Source: Streptomyces minutiscleroticus (GTDB taxonomy: Bacteria > Actinomycetota > Actinomycetes > Streptomycetales > Streptomycetaceae). Taken from it: a stretch of DNA of 64,000 bases. Positions within the stretch are counted from its first letter, which is position 1. The number at the start of each line of letters is the position of its first letter. The notes under the pieces are model-generated. The model saw only the letters and a list, made by a program, of their open reading frames with translations. It was not told where the DNA came from and did not search any database. Of this stretch, positions 26,696-35,394 are shown piece after piece. The stretch spans positions 248,001-312,000 of the forward strand of contig NZ_BMVU01000001.1 in NCBI RefSeq assembly GCF_014650875.1, written 5' to 3'. Position numbers and translations under genes: made by a program.

Positions 26696-27136
26696 TCAGG
26701 CCCCCTCGTCCAGCATCCGCCGCAGCAGGTCCCGCAGGGACAGCCGCTCCTCGTGGGACAGGCCGGCCAGGGGCTCGCGGGCGAAGTGGAGGGCCTCGCG
26801 CAGACCGCGGGCGACCTCGCGGCCCTCGTCCGTGGCGGCCGCCAGTTTGACGCGCCGGTCCGCCGGGTCGGGGCGGCGCTCCACCAGGCCCCGCGCCTCC
26901 AGGCGGTCCACGATGCCCGTCACGTTCGACGGCTCGCACTTCAGCTTCTGCGCCAGGCGCCGCATCGGCAGCGGCTCCAGCGAGAGCAGGCCCAGCAGCC
27001 GCGCCTGCGCCCCGGTCAGGGAGTGCCGGGCGGCGGCCTCCTCGTAGTCCTCGTGGTACCGCGCCACCACCGATCCGACGAGGTCGACGACCTCCAGGGT
27101 CAGCGCGTCGGGTCGGGTCTTCCGTTGGGCGGCCAT
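26696..27136 (-). CDS. MarR-family transcriptional regulator
   Basis: A 146-residue winged-helix protein with 'LTGAQARLLGLLSLEPLPM', recognition helix 'RRLAQKLKCEPSNVTGIVDR' and wing 'LEARGLVERRPDPADRRVK'. Divergent from the NADP oxidoreductase gene, with two inverted repeats between them, so it probably represses that gene and itself in response to a reactive or phenolic compound. Confidence 0.9.
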   Translation of the reverse strand: MAAQRKTRPDALTLEVVDLVGSVVARYHEDYEEAAARHSLTGAQARLLGLLSLEPLPMRRLAQKLKCEPSNVTGIVDRLEARGLVERRPDPADRRVKLAAATDEGREVARGLREALHFAREPLAGLSHEERLSLRDLLRRMLDEGA

Positions 27137-27166
27137 GACGTCCAGGCTACCCGCTTGCTTGACACA

Positions 27167-27207
27167 CTGAAATATTCAGACGCATGGTTGTTTCACTTGA
27201 TGAAACA
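27167..27207. promoter_or_regulatory. MarR operators between marR and oxidoreductase
   Basis: CTGAA-ATA-TTCAG (27167-27179) and TGTTTCA-CTTGA-TGAAACA (27189-27207) are AT-rich inverted repeats in a GC-rich gap. TTGACA at 27159-27164 is a possible plus-strand -35 hexamer just before them. These are typical MarR-type repressor sites. Confidence 0.6.
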
Positions 27208-27261
27208 TTGGAACAGGGGTACACAGAGACCCCGGAAAGCCCCCGTCGGAAAGGCGCCCGC

Positions 27262-28284
27262 ATGCCCCCCACCTCCGAGCCCCCCGCCACCAGCCGTGAA
27301 TGGCACCTGGTCAGTCGCCCCGTCGGCGCTCCCGAGCCGAAGGACTTCGACATGGTCGAGGTCCCGGTCGAGCGGCCGGGCAAGGGACAGATCCTGGTGC
27401 GCAACGCGTACGTGTCCGTCGATCCGTACATGCGGGGAAGGATGAGCAGCGCGAAGTCCTACGTCGCCCCGTACGAGCTCGGCAGGCCCATGCAGGGCGG
27501 CGCGGTCGGCGAGGTCGTCGCCTCCGAGGCCGAGGGCATCGAGCCCGGCGACCACGTCCTGCACTTCTTCGGCTGGCGCGAGTACGCGACGTTCGACGCC
27601 GAGCACGCCACCAAGGTCGACCCCGAGGCCGCGCCCCTGAGCACGTACCTGGGCGTCCTCGGCATGACCGGCCTGACCGCGTACGCCGGTCTGCTGCGCG
27701 TCGCCTCCTTCAAGGAGGGCGACTCCGTCTTCGTGTCGGGCGCCGCGGGCGCCGTCGGCAGCCAGGTCGGCCAGATCGCGAAGCTCAAGGGCGCCTCGCG
27801 GGTGATCGGCTCGGCCGGCTCCGACGAGAAGGTGCGCCTGCTGACCGAGGAGTACGGCTTCGACGCCGCGTTCAACTACAAGAACGGCCCCGTGCACGAG
27901 CAGCTCAAGGAGGCCGCCCCCGACGGCGTCGACGTGTACTTCGACAACGTCGGCGGCGACCACCTGGAGGCCGCGATCGCCCGGCTCAACCGGAACGGCC
28001 GCATCGCCGTCTGCGGCATGATCTCCGTCTACAACAACACCGAGCCGGCCCCCGGCCCGCGCAACCTCGCCCGGCTCATCCAGACCCGCGGCCGCATCGA
28101 GGGCTTCCTCGTCGGCGACCACTACGACCTCCAGCCCGACTTCCGGCGGGAGGTCGGCGCGTGGGTCCGCTCCGGCGAGCTCAAGTACCGCGAGACGGTG
28201 GTCGAGGGCATCGAGAACAACCTCGACGCGTTCCTCGGCGTCCTGCGCGGCGACAACACCGGGAAGATGGTCGTCAAGCTCTGA
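27262..28284 (+). CDS. NADP-dependent oxidoreductase (zinc-free MDR, CurA-like)
   Basis: A 340-residue member of the leukotriene B4 dehydrogenase/CurA group: 'VDPYMRGRMSSAKSYVAPYE', 'VFVSGAAGAVGSQVGQIAKL' (NADPH site), 'GVDVYFDNVGGDHLEAAI' and 'GRIAVCGMISVYN'. It reduces activated double bonds of enones and enals. ATG at 27262 has GGAAAGG upstream. Divergent MarR gene and paired operators suggest induction by electrophiles. Confidence 0.9.
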   Translation: MPPTSEPPATSREWHLVSRPVGAPEPKDFDMVEVPVERPGKGQILVRNAYVSVDPYMRGRMSSAKSYVAPYELGRPMQGGAVGEVVASEAEGIEPGDHVLHFFGWREYATFDAEHATKVDPEAAPLSTYLGVLGMTGLTAYAGLLRVASFKEGDSVFVSGAAGAVGSQVGQIAKLKGASRVIGSAGSDEKVRLLTEEYGFDAAFNYKNGPVHEQLKEAAPDGVDVYFDNVGGDHLEAAIARLNRNGRIAVCGMISVYNNTEPAPGPRNLARLIQTRGRIEGFLVGDHYDLQPDFRREVGAWVRSGELKYRETVVEGIENNLDAFLGVLRGDNTGKMVVKL

Positions 28285-28397
28285 CGTGCGCCGGCGCCGG
28301 CGGTGCCGGCGCCGGTGAGGAGGCCCGTATCGGGTGCCGGGTCGCGGGTACGCGGAAGGGGACGTCGTCCATCGTCCGACCCGGCACCGGAGGGCCC

Positions 28398-28619
28398 ATG
28401 ACGGAGAAGGAAGCACGTACCGAGCAGGCGCGGGGTGCCCAGGAGGCGGGGGAGGCCCGGGGCCGGCGGTTCTGCAAGGCGTGCGGAACGCCCGCCGGGG
28501 ACGGCGGGCTGTGCCCGCACTGCGGCGCCGTGCTGGACCTGCCGGAGGCGGGCGGCCTGGTCGAGGACGAGGGCGCGGGGGTGCGCCGCGCCTTCGAGGG
28601 ACGCGGCGGCCGCCACTAG
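28398..28619 (+). CDS. small zinc-ribbon protein
   Basis: A 73-residue acidic/hydrophilic peptide with one zinc-ribbon: 'RFCKACGTPAGDGGLCPHC' (two Cx2C pairs). No enzymatic domain. It is followed at once by 17-bp tandem repeats. Function unknown; such ribbons occur in membrane-associated or ribosome-associated adaptor proteins. Confidence 0.65.
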   Translation: MTEKEARTEQARGAQEAGEARGRRFCKACGTPAGDGGLCPHCGAVLDLPEAGGLVEDEGAGVRRAFEGRGGRH

Positions 28620-28620
28620 C

Positions 28621-28739
28621 TCCTGCGGACCCGGATGTCCCGCGGACCCGGGCGTCCCGCGGACCCGGGTGTCCCGCGGACCCGGGTGTCCCGCGGACCC
28701 GGGTGTCCCGCGGACCCGGGCGTCCCGCGGACCCGGTAT
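28621..28739. repeat. seven tandem copies of a 17-bp repeat
   Basis: The unit TCCCGCGGACCCGGGTG recurs with exact 17-nt period from 28621 to 28739, with small changes in the first and last copies and degenerate traces after. Because 17 is not a multiple of three, it is not a coding repeat. The 324-nt gap 28620-28943 holds no gene that I can support. Confidence 0.9.
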
Positions 28740-28943
28740 CCCGTGAGTCCGTGATGCCCTGGGGGCGCCGTGGGCCGTACGGGGCTGTGGTCCTCTCCGA
28801 CTCGGCCACAATCAGGGGCAGTTGGCGTCACGGCCGTCCGGGGCGGTCCGCGCCCGGCGGCCGGCGGGGCATGCTGGGGGCGGGCACCGGCGCGACGGCG
28901 GACCGGACCGGCCCGCCGCAGGCGCGCGAGGCGAGGAGGGCTC

Positions 28944-29807
28944 ATGGCAACGATCCCGTCGCTTCCCAGCAGGGACGAGGTGGCGCGCATCGCGCGCAAC
29001 ACCACCGACATCACCGGACAGCTCCTGGACACCGCGGGCAACATCACCCGCATCGCCATCAACACCTTCGACCCCCGCGACGGCTCCGGGGCCGAGGTGC
29101 TGCGGGTGCTGCGCGAGACCACCGCGGAACTGGCCGAGGCCAGCGCCTCGCCCCGGGCGCAGGACGCGTTCTACCGGATCGTGGACACCCTGACGCGGCT
29201 CGGCACGAGCGGCGCCCCGCTCGCCGCGCACCCCGTGAGCGAGCCCGCGCAGGCGCTGCTCACCACGCTGGGGGACAGTCTGCTGCCGGTCCTCGACGCG
29301 GTCGAGCCCGCGGTGGAGGAGGCCGCGGAGGCGCTCGGCGACCTCGTGGAGGCCGGCTCCCCGCTGCTGCCCGCCGCGGCCGGGGCGGCGGCCGGCCTGC
29401 TCCTCGCGCTCGCCCCCGTGCTGCGCGCGGCGGCCGACGTCCTGCGCGACTCCTCGCCCGAGCTGCGGCGCGTGGCCGACGCGCTCACCGCCGCGCTGGC
29501 CCCGCTGCTGCCCCTCCAGGTCGCCCTCGCCGAACGCGCGGCCGCGGCCGGCGCGGGCGCGGTGCGCGCGGCGCTGCCGCCCCTCGCGGACCTCACCGAG
29601 GCGGCGGCCTCGGTGGTGCAGGCCGGGCGCCCGCTGCTGGCCGCGGGCGAGGAGCTGGTCGTCTCGGGCCTGGAGCAGCTCCAGCCCGCCCTGCTCGCCT
29701 CCGCGACCCGCGCGGGCCGGGCCGCGCGGGCCGTGGGCGTACGGGTGTCCGCGGCGGTGGCCCCGGCCGCGGACACCGGGATGGTGGTCACGGTCCATCC
29801 CGTGTGA
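28944..29807 (+). CDS. helical Ala-rich hypothetical protein
   Basis: A 287-residue protein, largely amphipathic helix. It starts 'MATIPSLPSRDEVARIARNT' and then has repeated Leu/Ala/Pro-rich segments ('LLPVLDAVEPAVEEAAEAL', 'LLPAAAGAAAGLLLALAP', 'LTAALAPLLPLQVALAERA') suggesting a bundle of helices that may bind membranes or lipid surfaces. GAGGAGG 5 nt upstream of the ATG supports the start. I do not recognise the family. Confidence 0.7.
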   Translation: MATIPSLPSRDEVARIARNTTDITGQLLDTAGNITRIAINTFDPRDGSGAEVLRVLRETTAELAEASASPRAQDAFYRIVDTLTRLGTSGAPLAAHPVSEPAQALLTTLGDSLLPVLDAVEPAVEEAAEALGDLVEAGSPLLPAAAGAAAGLLLALAPVLRAAADVLRDSSPELRRVADALTAALAPLLPLQVALAERAAAAGAGAVRAALPPLADLTEAAASVVQAGRPLLAAGEELVVSGLEQLQPALLASATRAGRAARAVGVRVSAAVAPAADTGMVVTVHPV

Positions 29808-29970
29808 GGCCCCGCAGGGCCGCGGCGGGCGCCGGCCGGGAGCGCCGGGCCGTCGCGCGGAGGGCGGCACGGGACGGTCCCGGTGTCACGAGGGTCTCCG
29901 TCCGTCACCGGCTCGGTCACGCGCCGGTCACACACCGGACGGCGGACACCCGCCCCGGTAGGGTGCCCGT

Positions 29971-30822
29971 ATGCGTGATCTTGGAGTGGGATTCGGCTAT
30001 CTGCTGCGGGGCCAGAAGTGGGTGGCGCGACACCGTAGGCAGTACGGCTTCGGTCTGGTGCCCGCCCTGATCACCCTCGTGCTGTACGCCGCCGTCCTGG
30101 TCGCCCTGGCCGTGTGGGGCGCGGACCTCGTCGGCTGGGCCACGCCGTTCGCCGACGACTGGGGCAGCCCCTGGCGCGGTCTCTTCCGCGGCTTCCTGAC
30201 CGTCGTGCTGTTCGCCCTGGGCCTGCTGCTGGCCGTCCTCACCTTCACCGCCGTCACGCTCCTGGTCGGCCAGCCCTTCTACGACAGCATCTCCGAGAAG
30301 GTCGACCGCGACGTCTCGCCCGACGGCAGCGCGCCCGAGTCGGACCTGCCGCTCTGGCGCGAGCTGTGCATCTCCGCGCGCGACAGCCTGCGCATCCTCG
30401 TCCGGGCCGCCGTGTGGGCGGTGCTGCTCTTCGCGCTCGGCTTCGTGCCGTTCCTCGGCCAGACCGTCGTCCCGGTGGTCGGCTTCTTCGTCACCGGGTT
30501 CTTCCTGACCGAGGAGCTGACCTCGGTGGCCCTGCAGCGCCGCGGCGTCCAGCTGCGCGACCGGCTGGCCCTGCTGCGCTCCCGCAAGACACTGGTCTGG
30601 GGCTTCGGCACGCCGCTGGGCCTCGCCTTCCTCGTGCCCCTCGTCGCCGTCCTCCTGATGCCCGGCGCGGTCGCGGGCGCCACGCTGATGGCCCGCGACC
30701 TGCTGGGCGAGGAGACGGCCGGCGGCAGGGACGGCCGGGACGACGGCGACGGCCGTGGCACCGGCGTCGACCTGGGCAAGGACACCGGTACCGACGGACG
30801 GCGGACCGCCGCCGGCCGGTGA
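29971..30822 (+). CDS. EI24-domain (CysZ-like) membrane protein
   Basis: A 283-residue integral membrane protein with about six helices, including 'YGFGLVPALITLVLYAAVLV', 'TVVLFALGLLLAVLTFTAVT' and 'TPLGLAFLVPLVAVLLM'. EI24/CysZ features include 'LLVGQPFYDSISEKVDRDV' and 'FVPFLGQTVVPVVGFFVTGF'. CysZ relatives move sulfate, but the role in Streptomyces is unproved and no cysteine genes are near. The C-terminal 40 residues are Gly/Asp-rich. Confidence 0.8.
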   Translation: MRDLGVGFGYLLRGQKWVARHRRQYGFGLVPALITLVLYAAVLVALAVWGADLVGWATPFADDWGSPWRGLFRGFLTVVLFALGLLLAVLTFTAVTLLVGQPFYDSISEKVDRDVSPDGSAPESDLPLWRELCISARDSLRILVRAAVWAVLLFALGFVPFLGQTVVPVVGFFVTGFFLTEELTSVALQRRGVQLRDRLALLRSRKTLVWGFGTPLGLAFLVPLVAVLLMPGAVAGATLMARDLLGEETAGGRDGRDDGDGRGTGVDLGKDTGTDGRRTAAGR

Positions 30823-30868
30823 GGGCCCCTTCCCTCCCACCGGGCGCCGGCGGCGGCCCGTACGGCCG

Positions 30869-32206
30869 TCAGCCCGTGTGCTCCACGGCCACCCGGAGGA
30901 CCGCCCGCACCTGGGCCACGATGTCGAGCCGGTTCCGCACGAACTGCGGGTCGGTCACCGTCCCGGTCGCCGGGTCGGTGTTGCCGGCGCCGAACTCCAG
31001 CACCGGCGTGTGGACGTGGCCGGCCGGCAGCGTGTCGTGCAGTCCGAGCCGGTCGCGCAGCAGCGTCGCCCGGTACGCGATCTCGTTGGACAGGTAGTTC
31101 CCGCCGCCGCCCGCGCGGGCCGCCGAGCCCGGCGTCGGGCCGTCGGCGCGGTTCACCGGCTCGGTGCCGCCCGCGGGGACCTCCGTCACCGCCGTGTTGT
31201 CGTACACCGGGAAGCGGCCCGTGTCCGCGGCCGTGATCGCCGCGTACGGCAGCGTCGTCGACGTCCACTGCGGCTGCGTGGCCGGGTCGGCGACCGGGGC
31301 GACCCCGGTGCGCGAGACGTCGGCGTTGTCGAGGGAGCCGCCCCGCCAGGCGCCGTTGGTGCGCTCGATGTCGAAGCGGCCCACCCGGCCCTGGCTGACC
31401 GTCGTGAGCAGGTCCACCTCCGGCAGGTGCGGGCGCAGCGTGCGCTCCACGGTGCCTTCCCCGGTGCCGGAAGCCCGGGAGGTGCTCCCGGCGAAGTCGT
31501 CCCAGCGGACCGGGAAGACGGCCGTCTCGACGCGGACCGGGCCGTCCGCCGTACGGATCACCGTGCCGTCCAGCGCCAGGGCGCTCGCTCCCGAGGGGTT
31601 GGAGATGCGGATGTCGCGGTCCAGCGTGAACGGGTCGAAGCCGGTGAGCAGGACGCGCCCGACGCCCCCGGCGCGCGGATAGTCGATCGTGGTCTGGCCG
31701 CGCGAGGTCCGCTCCAGCAGGTCGAGCAGTGCGGCCCGCCGCTCTTCGGAGAGGGCGAACCCCGGCTCCCACGTACGTACTTCGCGGGTCATGCCGAGGC
31801 GCGCCCAGTACAGCGGCCGGTCGTCGTCCCGGCTGAGGCCCGCCCCTCTCCCGCCGTCACCCTGCCGGGGAAGCGCTTCGCGCCTTTCGTCTTCCGCCGG
31901 GCCCCTGCCCTGCGCCCGGTCCACCGCCCGCCGCCACAGCCGCTCGCCGTGGCGCTCGACGGCCTTCTCGGCCTGCCGGTAGGAGTGCGCACCGGCCAGC
32001 GCCCGCGCGAAGGAGGGGGCCACCGAGTCGAACCCGGAGCGGCGCAGGATCTCCTGCGGGACCGCCTGGTCGAGCCGCTGCTCCTCCACGGTGGGGGCCG
32101 CGGCCGTGACCGCGGGGGCCCCGGCCGCGAGCGCGGGCGGGGCCGTAAGGCCGGTCAGCAGGGCCGCCAGGCCGAGGACGCCGAGCCGAACGCGTATCGA
32201 TTCCAC
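30869..32206 (-). CDS. secreted pyroglutamyl peptidase-like (C15) protein, Cys replaced by Ser
   Basis: A 445-residue exported protein with signal peptide (1-28, ending A-L-A-A). Residues 180-440 follow the C15 fold: 'RVLLTGFDPF' and, near the end, 'NYLSNEIAYRA' and 'GHVHTPVLEF'. In active pyroglutamyl peptidases the second motif carries the nucleophilic Cys (x-C-N); here that position is Ser. The His of 'GHVHTP' is kept. It is longer than the 215-residue cytosolic enzyme because of a helical N-terminal domain. A catalytic change or loss is likely. Confidence 0.7.
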   Translation of the reverse strand: MESIRVRLGVLGLAALLTGLTAPPALAAGAPAVTAAAPTVEEQRLDQAVPQEILRRSGFDSVAPSFARALAGAHSYRQAEKAVERHGERLWRRAVDRAQGRGPAEDERREALPRQGDGGRGAGLSRDDDRPLYWARLGMTREVRTWEPGFALSEERRAALLDLLERTSRGQTTIDYPRAGGVGRVLLTGFDPFTLDRDIRISNPSGASALALDGTVIRTADGPVRVETAVFPVRWDDFAGSTSRASGTGEGTVERTLRPHLPEVDLLTTVSQGRVGRFDIERTNGAWRGGSLDNADVSRTGVAPVADPATQPQWTSTTLPYAAITAADTGRFPVYDNTAVTEVPAGGTEPVNRADGPTPGSAARAGGGGNYLSNEIAYRATLLRDRLGLHDTLPAGHVHTPVLEFGAGNTDPATGTVTDPQFVRNRLDIVAQVRAVLRVAVEHTG

Positions 32207-32475
32207 AGGTGTTCAGGTCCTTCCGTCGCGCGTGGGGTCGCCGGACGGCCGCAGTATCACGTGACGGGCGGGGCGTGCGCCATGGTGCGTGACGGGAGGG
32301 AAAGGGGGGACAAGCGGAGGTACCGGACGCCGGGCGTCGCCCAGCGGCGCCGAGCAGGTCCGCACGGCGCCGGGGCGCACGGCCCGGGCGGGCCGTCGGC
32401 CGCCGGCCACCGCGGCACGGCCACGGTGGGGGTCTGACCGGGCCCGCCGGTCCCGGGGGCCCGCGGGGCGCCGTC

Positions 32476-33465
32476 CTAGCGGGCCGAGAAGCCGTACACC
32501 GTCTCCGAGCGGTACACCTGGCCCGGCCGCAGTTCCGTCCCCGGGAACTCCGGCCGGTTCGGGGAGTCGGGGAAGTGCTGCGTCTCCAGCGCGATGCCCT
32601 CGCCGGGCGCGTACGGCAGCGAGGCGTCCAGGCCGTCGGCCGTGTAGACCTGAATGCCGGGCTCGGTCGTCGCCACGGTCAGCACCCGCCCGGACGCCGG
32701 GTCGTGCAGCTCGCCGACCTCCTCCGGGGCGGCGGTCACACCCTTGTCGAAGACGAAGTTGTGGTCGTAGCCGGAGCCCACCTTCCGCGGCTGCCGGAAG
32801 TCGAAGCGGGTGTCCTCGACGCCCGCGAGCTCGCCGGTCGGGATCAGCCCCGCGTCGACGGGCGTGTAGCGGGAGGCGGCCAGGCGCAGCTGGTGGCCGC
32901 CCGCGTCGCCCGAGCCCGCCAGGTTCCAGTACGCGTGGTTGGTCAGGTTCACCACCGTCGGCGCGTCCGTGACCGCCTCGTAGGAGATGCGCAGCGCGCC
33001 GTCCCCGCCCAGCGTGTACGCCACCGTCACCGCCAGGCGGCCCGGGTAGCCCTCCTCGCCGTCCTCGCTCACCAGGGAGAGCCTCACGCCGTCGGCGAGC
33101 GGCTCGGCGTCCCACACGCGCTTGTCGAAGCCGCGCTCGCCGCCGTGCAGCGCGTTCGGGCCGTTGTTGGCCGCCAGCCGGTACGTCCGCCCGTCCAGCG
33201 TGAACGTGCCGCCCGCGATCCGGTTCGCGTACCGGCCGACCAGCGCGCCGAAGTACGGCTCGGGGTGGGCCACGTAGTCCTCGACCCGGGGGAAGCCGAG
33301 CACCACGTTCGCGCTCCTCCCGTCCCGGTCGGGGACCTCGACCGACTGCACGGTCCCGCCGTAGGTCAGGACCCGCACGCGCGTACCGCCCCGCTCCAGG
33401 GTCCAGCGGTGGACGGGCGTGCCGTCGGACAGGGTGCCGAAGAGTTCGCTGCGCATGATCCGCAC
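32476..33465 (-). CDS. galM: aldose 1-epimerase, cytoplasmic
   Basis: A 329-residue galactose mutarotase without a signal peptide. Conserved: 'NALHGGERGFDKRVWDAEPL', 'VNLTNHAYWNL', 'SRYTPVDAGLIPTGELAGV', 'GYDHNFVFD' and 'TTEPGIQVYT'. It is a paralogue of the exported enzyme at 16705-17856. ATG at 33465 or 33456 are possible starts. No operon partner is apparent. Confidence 0.9.
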   Translation of the reverse strand: MRIMRSELFGTLSDGTPVHRWTLERGGTRVRVLTYGGTVQSVEVPDRDGRSANVVLGFPRVEDYVAHPEPYFGALVGRYANRIAGGTFTLDGRTYRLAANNGPNALHGGERGFDKRVWDAEPLADGVRLSLVSEDGEEGYPGRLAVTVAYTLGGDGALRISYEAVTDAPTVVNLTNHAYWNLAGSGDAGGHQLRLAASRYTPVDAGLIPTGELAGVEDTRFDFRQPRKVGSGYDHNFVFDKGVTAAPEEVGELHDPASGRVLTVATTEPGIQVYTADGLDASLPYAPGEGIALETQHFPDSPNRPEFPGTELRPGQVYRSETVYGFSAR

Positions 33466-33486
33466 ACTACGCCGGGCGGACGCGGC

Positions 33487-34383
33487 TCACGCCACCGGGC
33501 GCTTCGCGGTCACGGTCCGGTAGGCGATCTCGGCCAGCCGCGCCTGGCCGTCCTTGCTCGGGTGGAAGTAGTCCCAGCTGCTCAGCTGCGCGGTGCCGAA
33601 CCGGTGCTCGAAGACGGCCCCGCCGTCGTAGCGGCACAGCCGGTCCTCGGCGCAGACCTCCTCCAGGACCTCGTTGTAGGCGACCACCCGCGCCCGCACC
33701 CGGTCCCGTCTCTCGTCCGACGCCGCGTCCAGCGCGTCGGCGTCGCCCAGCATCGACGGGCAGATCCCCAGCGACCAGATCTTCTTGACCGCCGGGTCGT
33801 CGCGGCCCGCGGACCACAGCCGCTTCAGGTCCGGCACGCTCGCCACGTACACCTGCGCGCGCGGCAGCGCCTCGCGCAGTGTGCCCAGCGCCTTGACGAA
33901 CTGCGCGCGGAAGTCGGCGACCGGCGTCATCGCCGAGGTCGTGGCCCGGCAGGCGTCGTTGGCCCCGGCCAGCACCGTGACCAGCTCGGGTCTGTGGGCG
34001 ACGGCCTTCTTCATCTGCGCGTCCAGATCGGCCATGCGGGCGCCGGACACCGCGTCGTTCCAGCTGTTCCCGGCGGCTTCGGCCTTGCCGAGCAGCCGGA
34101 CCGCGAGGCTGTCCACCGTGGTGTCGCCACCGGTCGCCCAGGACGCCTCGGGGCAGTCGGAGAGCACCTGGCAGGCGTTGAGGGCGCGGGTGATGGAGTC
34201 GCCGACGGCCGCCACCGACTTCGGGGCGCGGTCCCAGCCCGAGGGGGAGGGCGACGCCGCGGGCGAGGAGCCCGAGCCGGGCGGGCCGTCGCCCGCGTCG
34301 CAGCCGGCCAGTCCGGCCCCGCACAGCAGCGCGGCCGCCGCCGCGACGGCGGCGCCGCGGGAACGCCGGCTTCGCTCGCGCAT
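33487..34383 (-). CDS. SGNH/GDSL hydrolase lipoprotein
   Basis: A 298-residue lipoprotein: signal peptide with lipobox L-A-G-C (Cys28), then a Ser/Pro linker. SGNH blocks are 'VAAVGDSITRAL' (Ser), 'WNDAVSGARM' (Gly), 'VTVLAGANDACR' (Asn) and 'WDYFHPSKDGQARLAEIAY' (Asp/His). It is likely an esterase or lipase acting outside the membrane. ATG at 34383 has GAGGGG upstream. Confidence 0.85.
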   Translation of the reverse strand: MRERSRRSRGAAVAAAAALLCGAGLAGCDAGDGPPGSGSSPAASPSPSGWDRAPKSVAAVGDSITRALNACQVLSDCPEASWATGGDTTVDSLAVRLLGKAEAAGNSWNDAVSGARMADLDAQMKKAVAHRPELVTVLAGANDACRATTSAMTPVADFRAQFVKALGTLREALPRAQVYVASVPDLKRLWSAGRDDPAVKKIWSLGICPSMLGDADALDAASDERRDRVRARVVAYNEVLEEVCAEDRLCRYDGGAVFEHRFGTAQLSSWDYFHPSKDGQARLAEIAYRTVTAKRPVA

Positions 34384-34508
34384 CCCTGGTCCCCTCTGTC
34401 GTGCTTCCGGAGTCCTTCGCTCCGGAGCGGCAGGCCATGTGAACGTGACGGCGGCGCCGGGAGTTCCCCGCGGGGCGCCCGCGGGAGGTATCTCACACGG
34501 AAGGGGCG

Positions 34509-34531
34509 CCGGACCCCGGTCCGGGGTCCGG
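34509..34531. promoter_or_regulatory. perfect 11-bp inverted repeat between divergent genes
   Basis: CCGGACCCCGG-T-CCGGGGTCCGG lies in the 306-nt gap between the SGNH gene (minus) and the DUF3145 gene (plus). It could be an operator or an early transcription hairpin; I see no further genes in the gap. Confidence 0.4.
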
Positions 34532-34689
34532 ACAGGCGTCCCGCCGGGTGAAACCTCGGCGTTTCGGGGCACCGGGACCGACGGTACGTCACACTCCTTG
34601 CGCCGCCGCACGATAGCCTCGCACCGTGGCTGCCCTGCCACTGACGTTCCGCTAAGTTACAAGATGCCCCGCTCTGTCCGGAGGTCCCA

Positions 34690-35184
34690 GTGACGACACG
34701 TGGAGTTCTCTACGTGCACTCCGCGCCGCGCGCGCTGTGCCCGCACGTCGAGTGGGCAGTCGCCGGCGTACTCGGCATCCGCGTCAACCTCGACTGGATC
34801 CGGCAGCCGGCGGCCCCCGGCACCTGGCGCTCGGAGTTCTCCTGGCAGGGCCGCGCCGGCACCGCCTCCCAGCTCGCCTCCGCGCTGCGCGGCTGGCAGA
34901 TGCTGCGCTTCGAGGTCACCGCCGAGCCCTCCGCGGCGGCCGAGGGCGAGCGCTACAGCTGCACGCCCGAGCTCGGCATCTTCCACGCCGTCACCGGCGT
35001 CCACGGCGACATCCTGATCCCCGAGGACCGGCTGCGCGCCGCCCTGGGCCGCTCCCAGCGCGGCGAGACCGACCTGGAGGCCGAGATCGGCCGGCTGCTC
35101 GGCAAGCCCTGGGACGACGAGCTGGAACCCTTCCGGTACGCGGGTGAGGGCGCTCCCGTCCGCTGGCTCCACCAGGTCGTCTGA
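34690..35184 (+). CDS. DUF3145 protein
   Basis: A 164-residue actinobacterial protein of unknown function: 'TRGVLYVHSAPRALCPHVEW', 'GTWRSEFSWQGRAGTASQLA', 'LRFEVTAEPS' and 'GEGAPVRWLHQVV'. It is regularly found next to the fab operon in Streptomyces, here on the opposite strand. GTG start with GGAGG upstream. Confidence 0.9.
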   Translation: MTTRGVLYVHSAPRALCPHVEWAVAGVLGIRVNLDWIRQPAAPGTWRSEFSWQGRAGTASQLASALRGWQMLRFEVTAEPSAAAEGERYSCTPELGIFHAVTGVHGDILIPEDRLRAALGRSQRGETDLEAEIGRLLGKPWDDELEPFRYAGEGAPVRWLHQVV

Positions 35185-35229
35185 CGCTCCCGCGGGACCC
35201 GGGGCGGGCCCTGGCACCCCGGCGACGCG

Positions 35230-35261
35230 AGAGGGCCCCCACCGTGCGGTGGGGGCCCTCT
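35230..35261 (+). terminator. terminator of DUF3145 gene
   Basis: Perfect 14-bp stem (35230-35243 with 35248-35261), loop GTGC, located 45 nt after the stop. Confidence 0.85.
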
Positions 35262-35313
35262 GCCATGCATGTCCGCGGGCGGGCGGGAAACAAGATCCGT
35301 CGAGTGGAACAGG

Positions 35314-35360
35314 ACCGCCGGGCGACGCCCTCCCGTACGAAGAGGGCGTCGCCCGGCGGT
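35314..35360 (-). terminator. terminator of the fab operon
   Basis: Perfect 19-bp stem (35314-35332 with 35342-35360) and 9-nt loop, 34 nt beyond the fabF stop in the direction of transcription. Confidence 0.85.
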
Positions 35361-35394
35361 GCCGCTGTCCGCGGGGCCCGGCCCCGCGGCGGGA

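Noticed and set aside
28621..28739. Possible CRISPR array
   Set aside because: Units are directly adjacent with a 17-nt period and no unique spacers, and there are no cas genes in the window.
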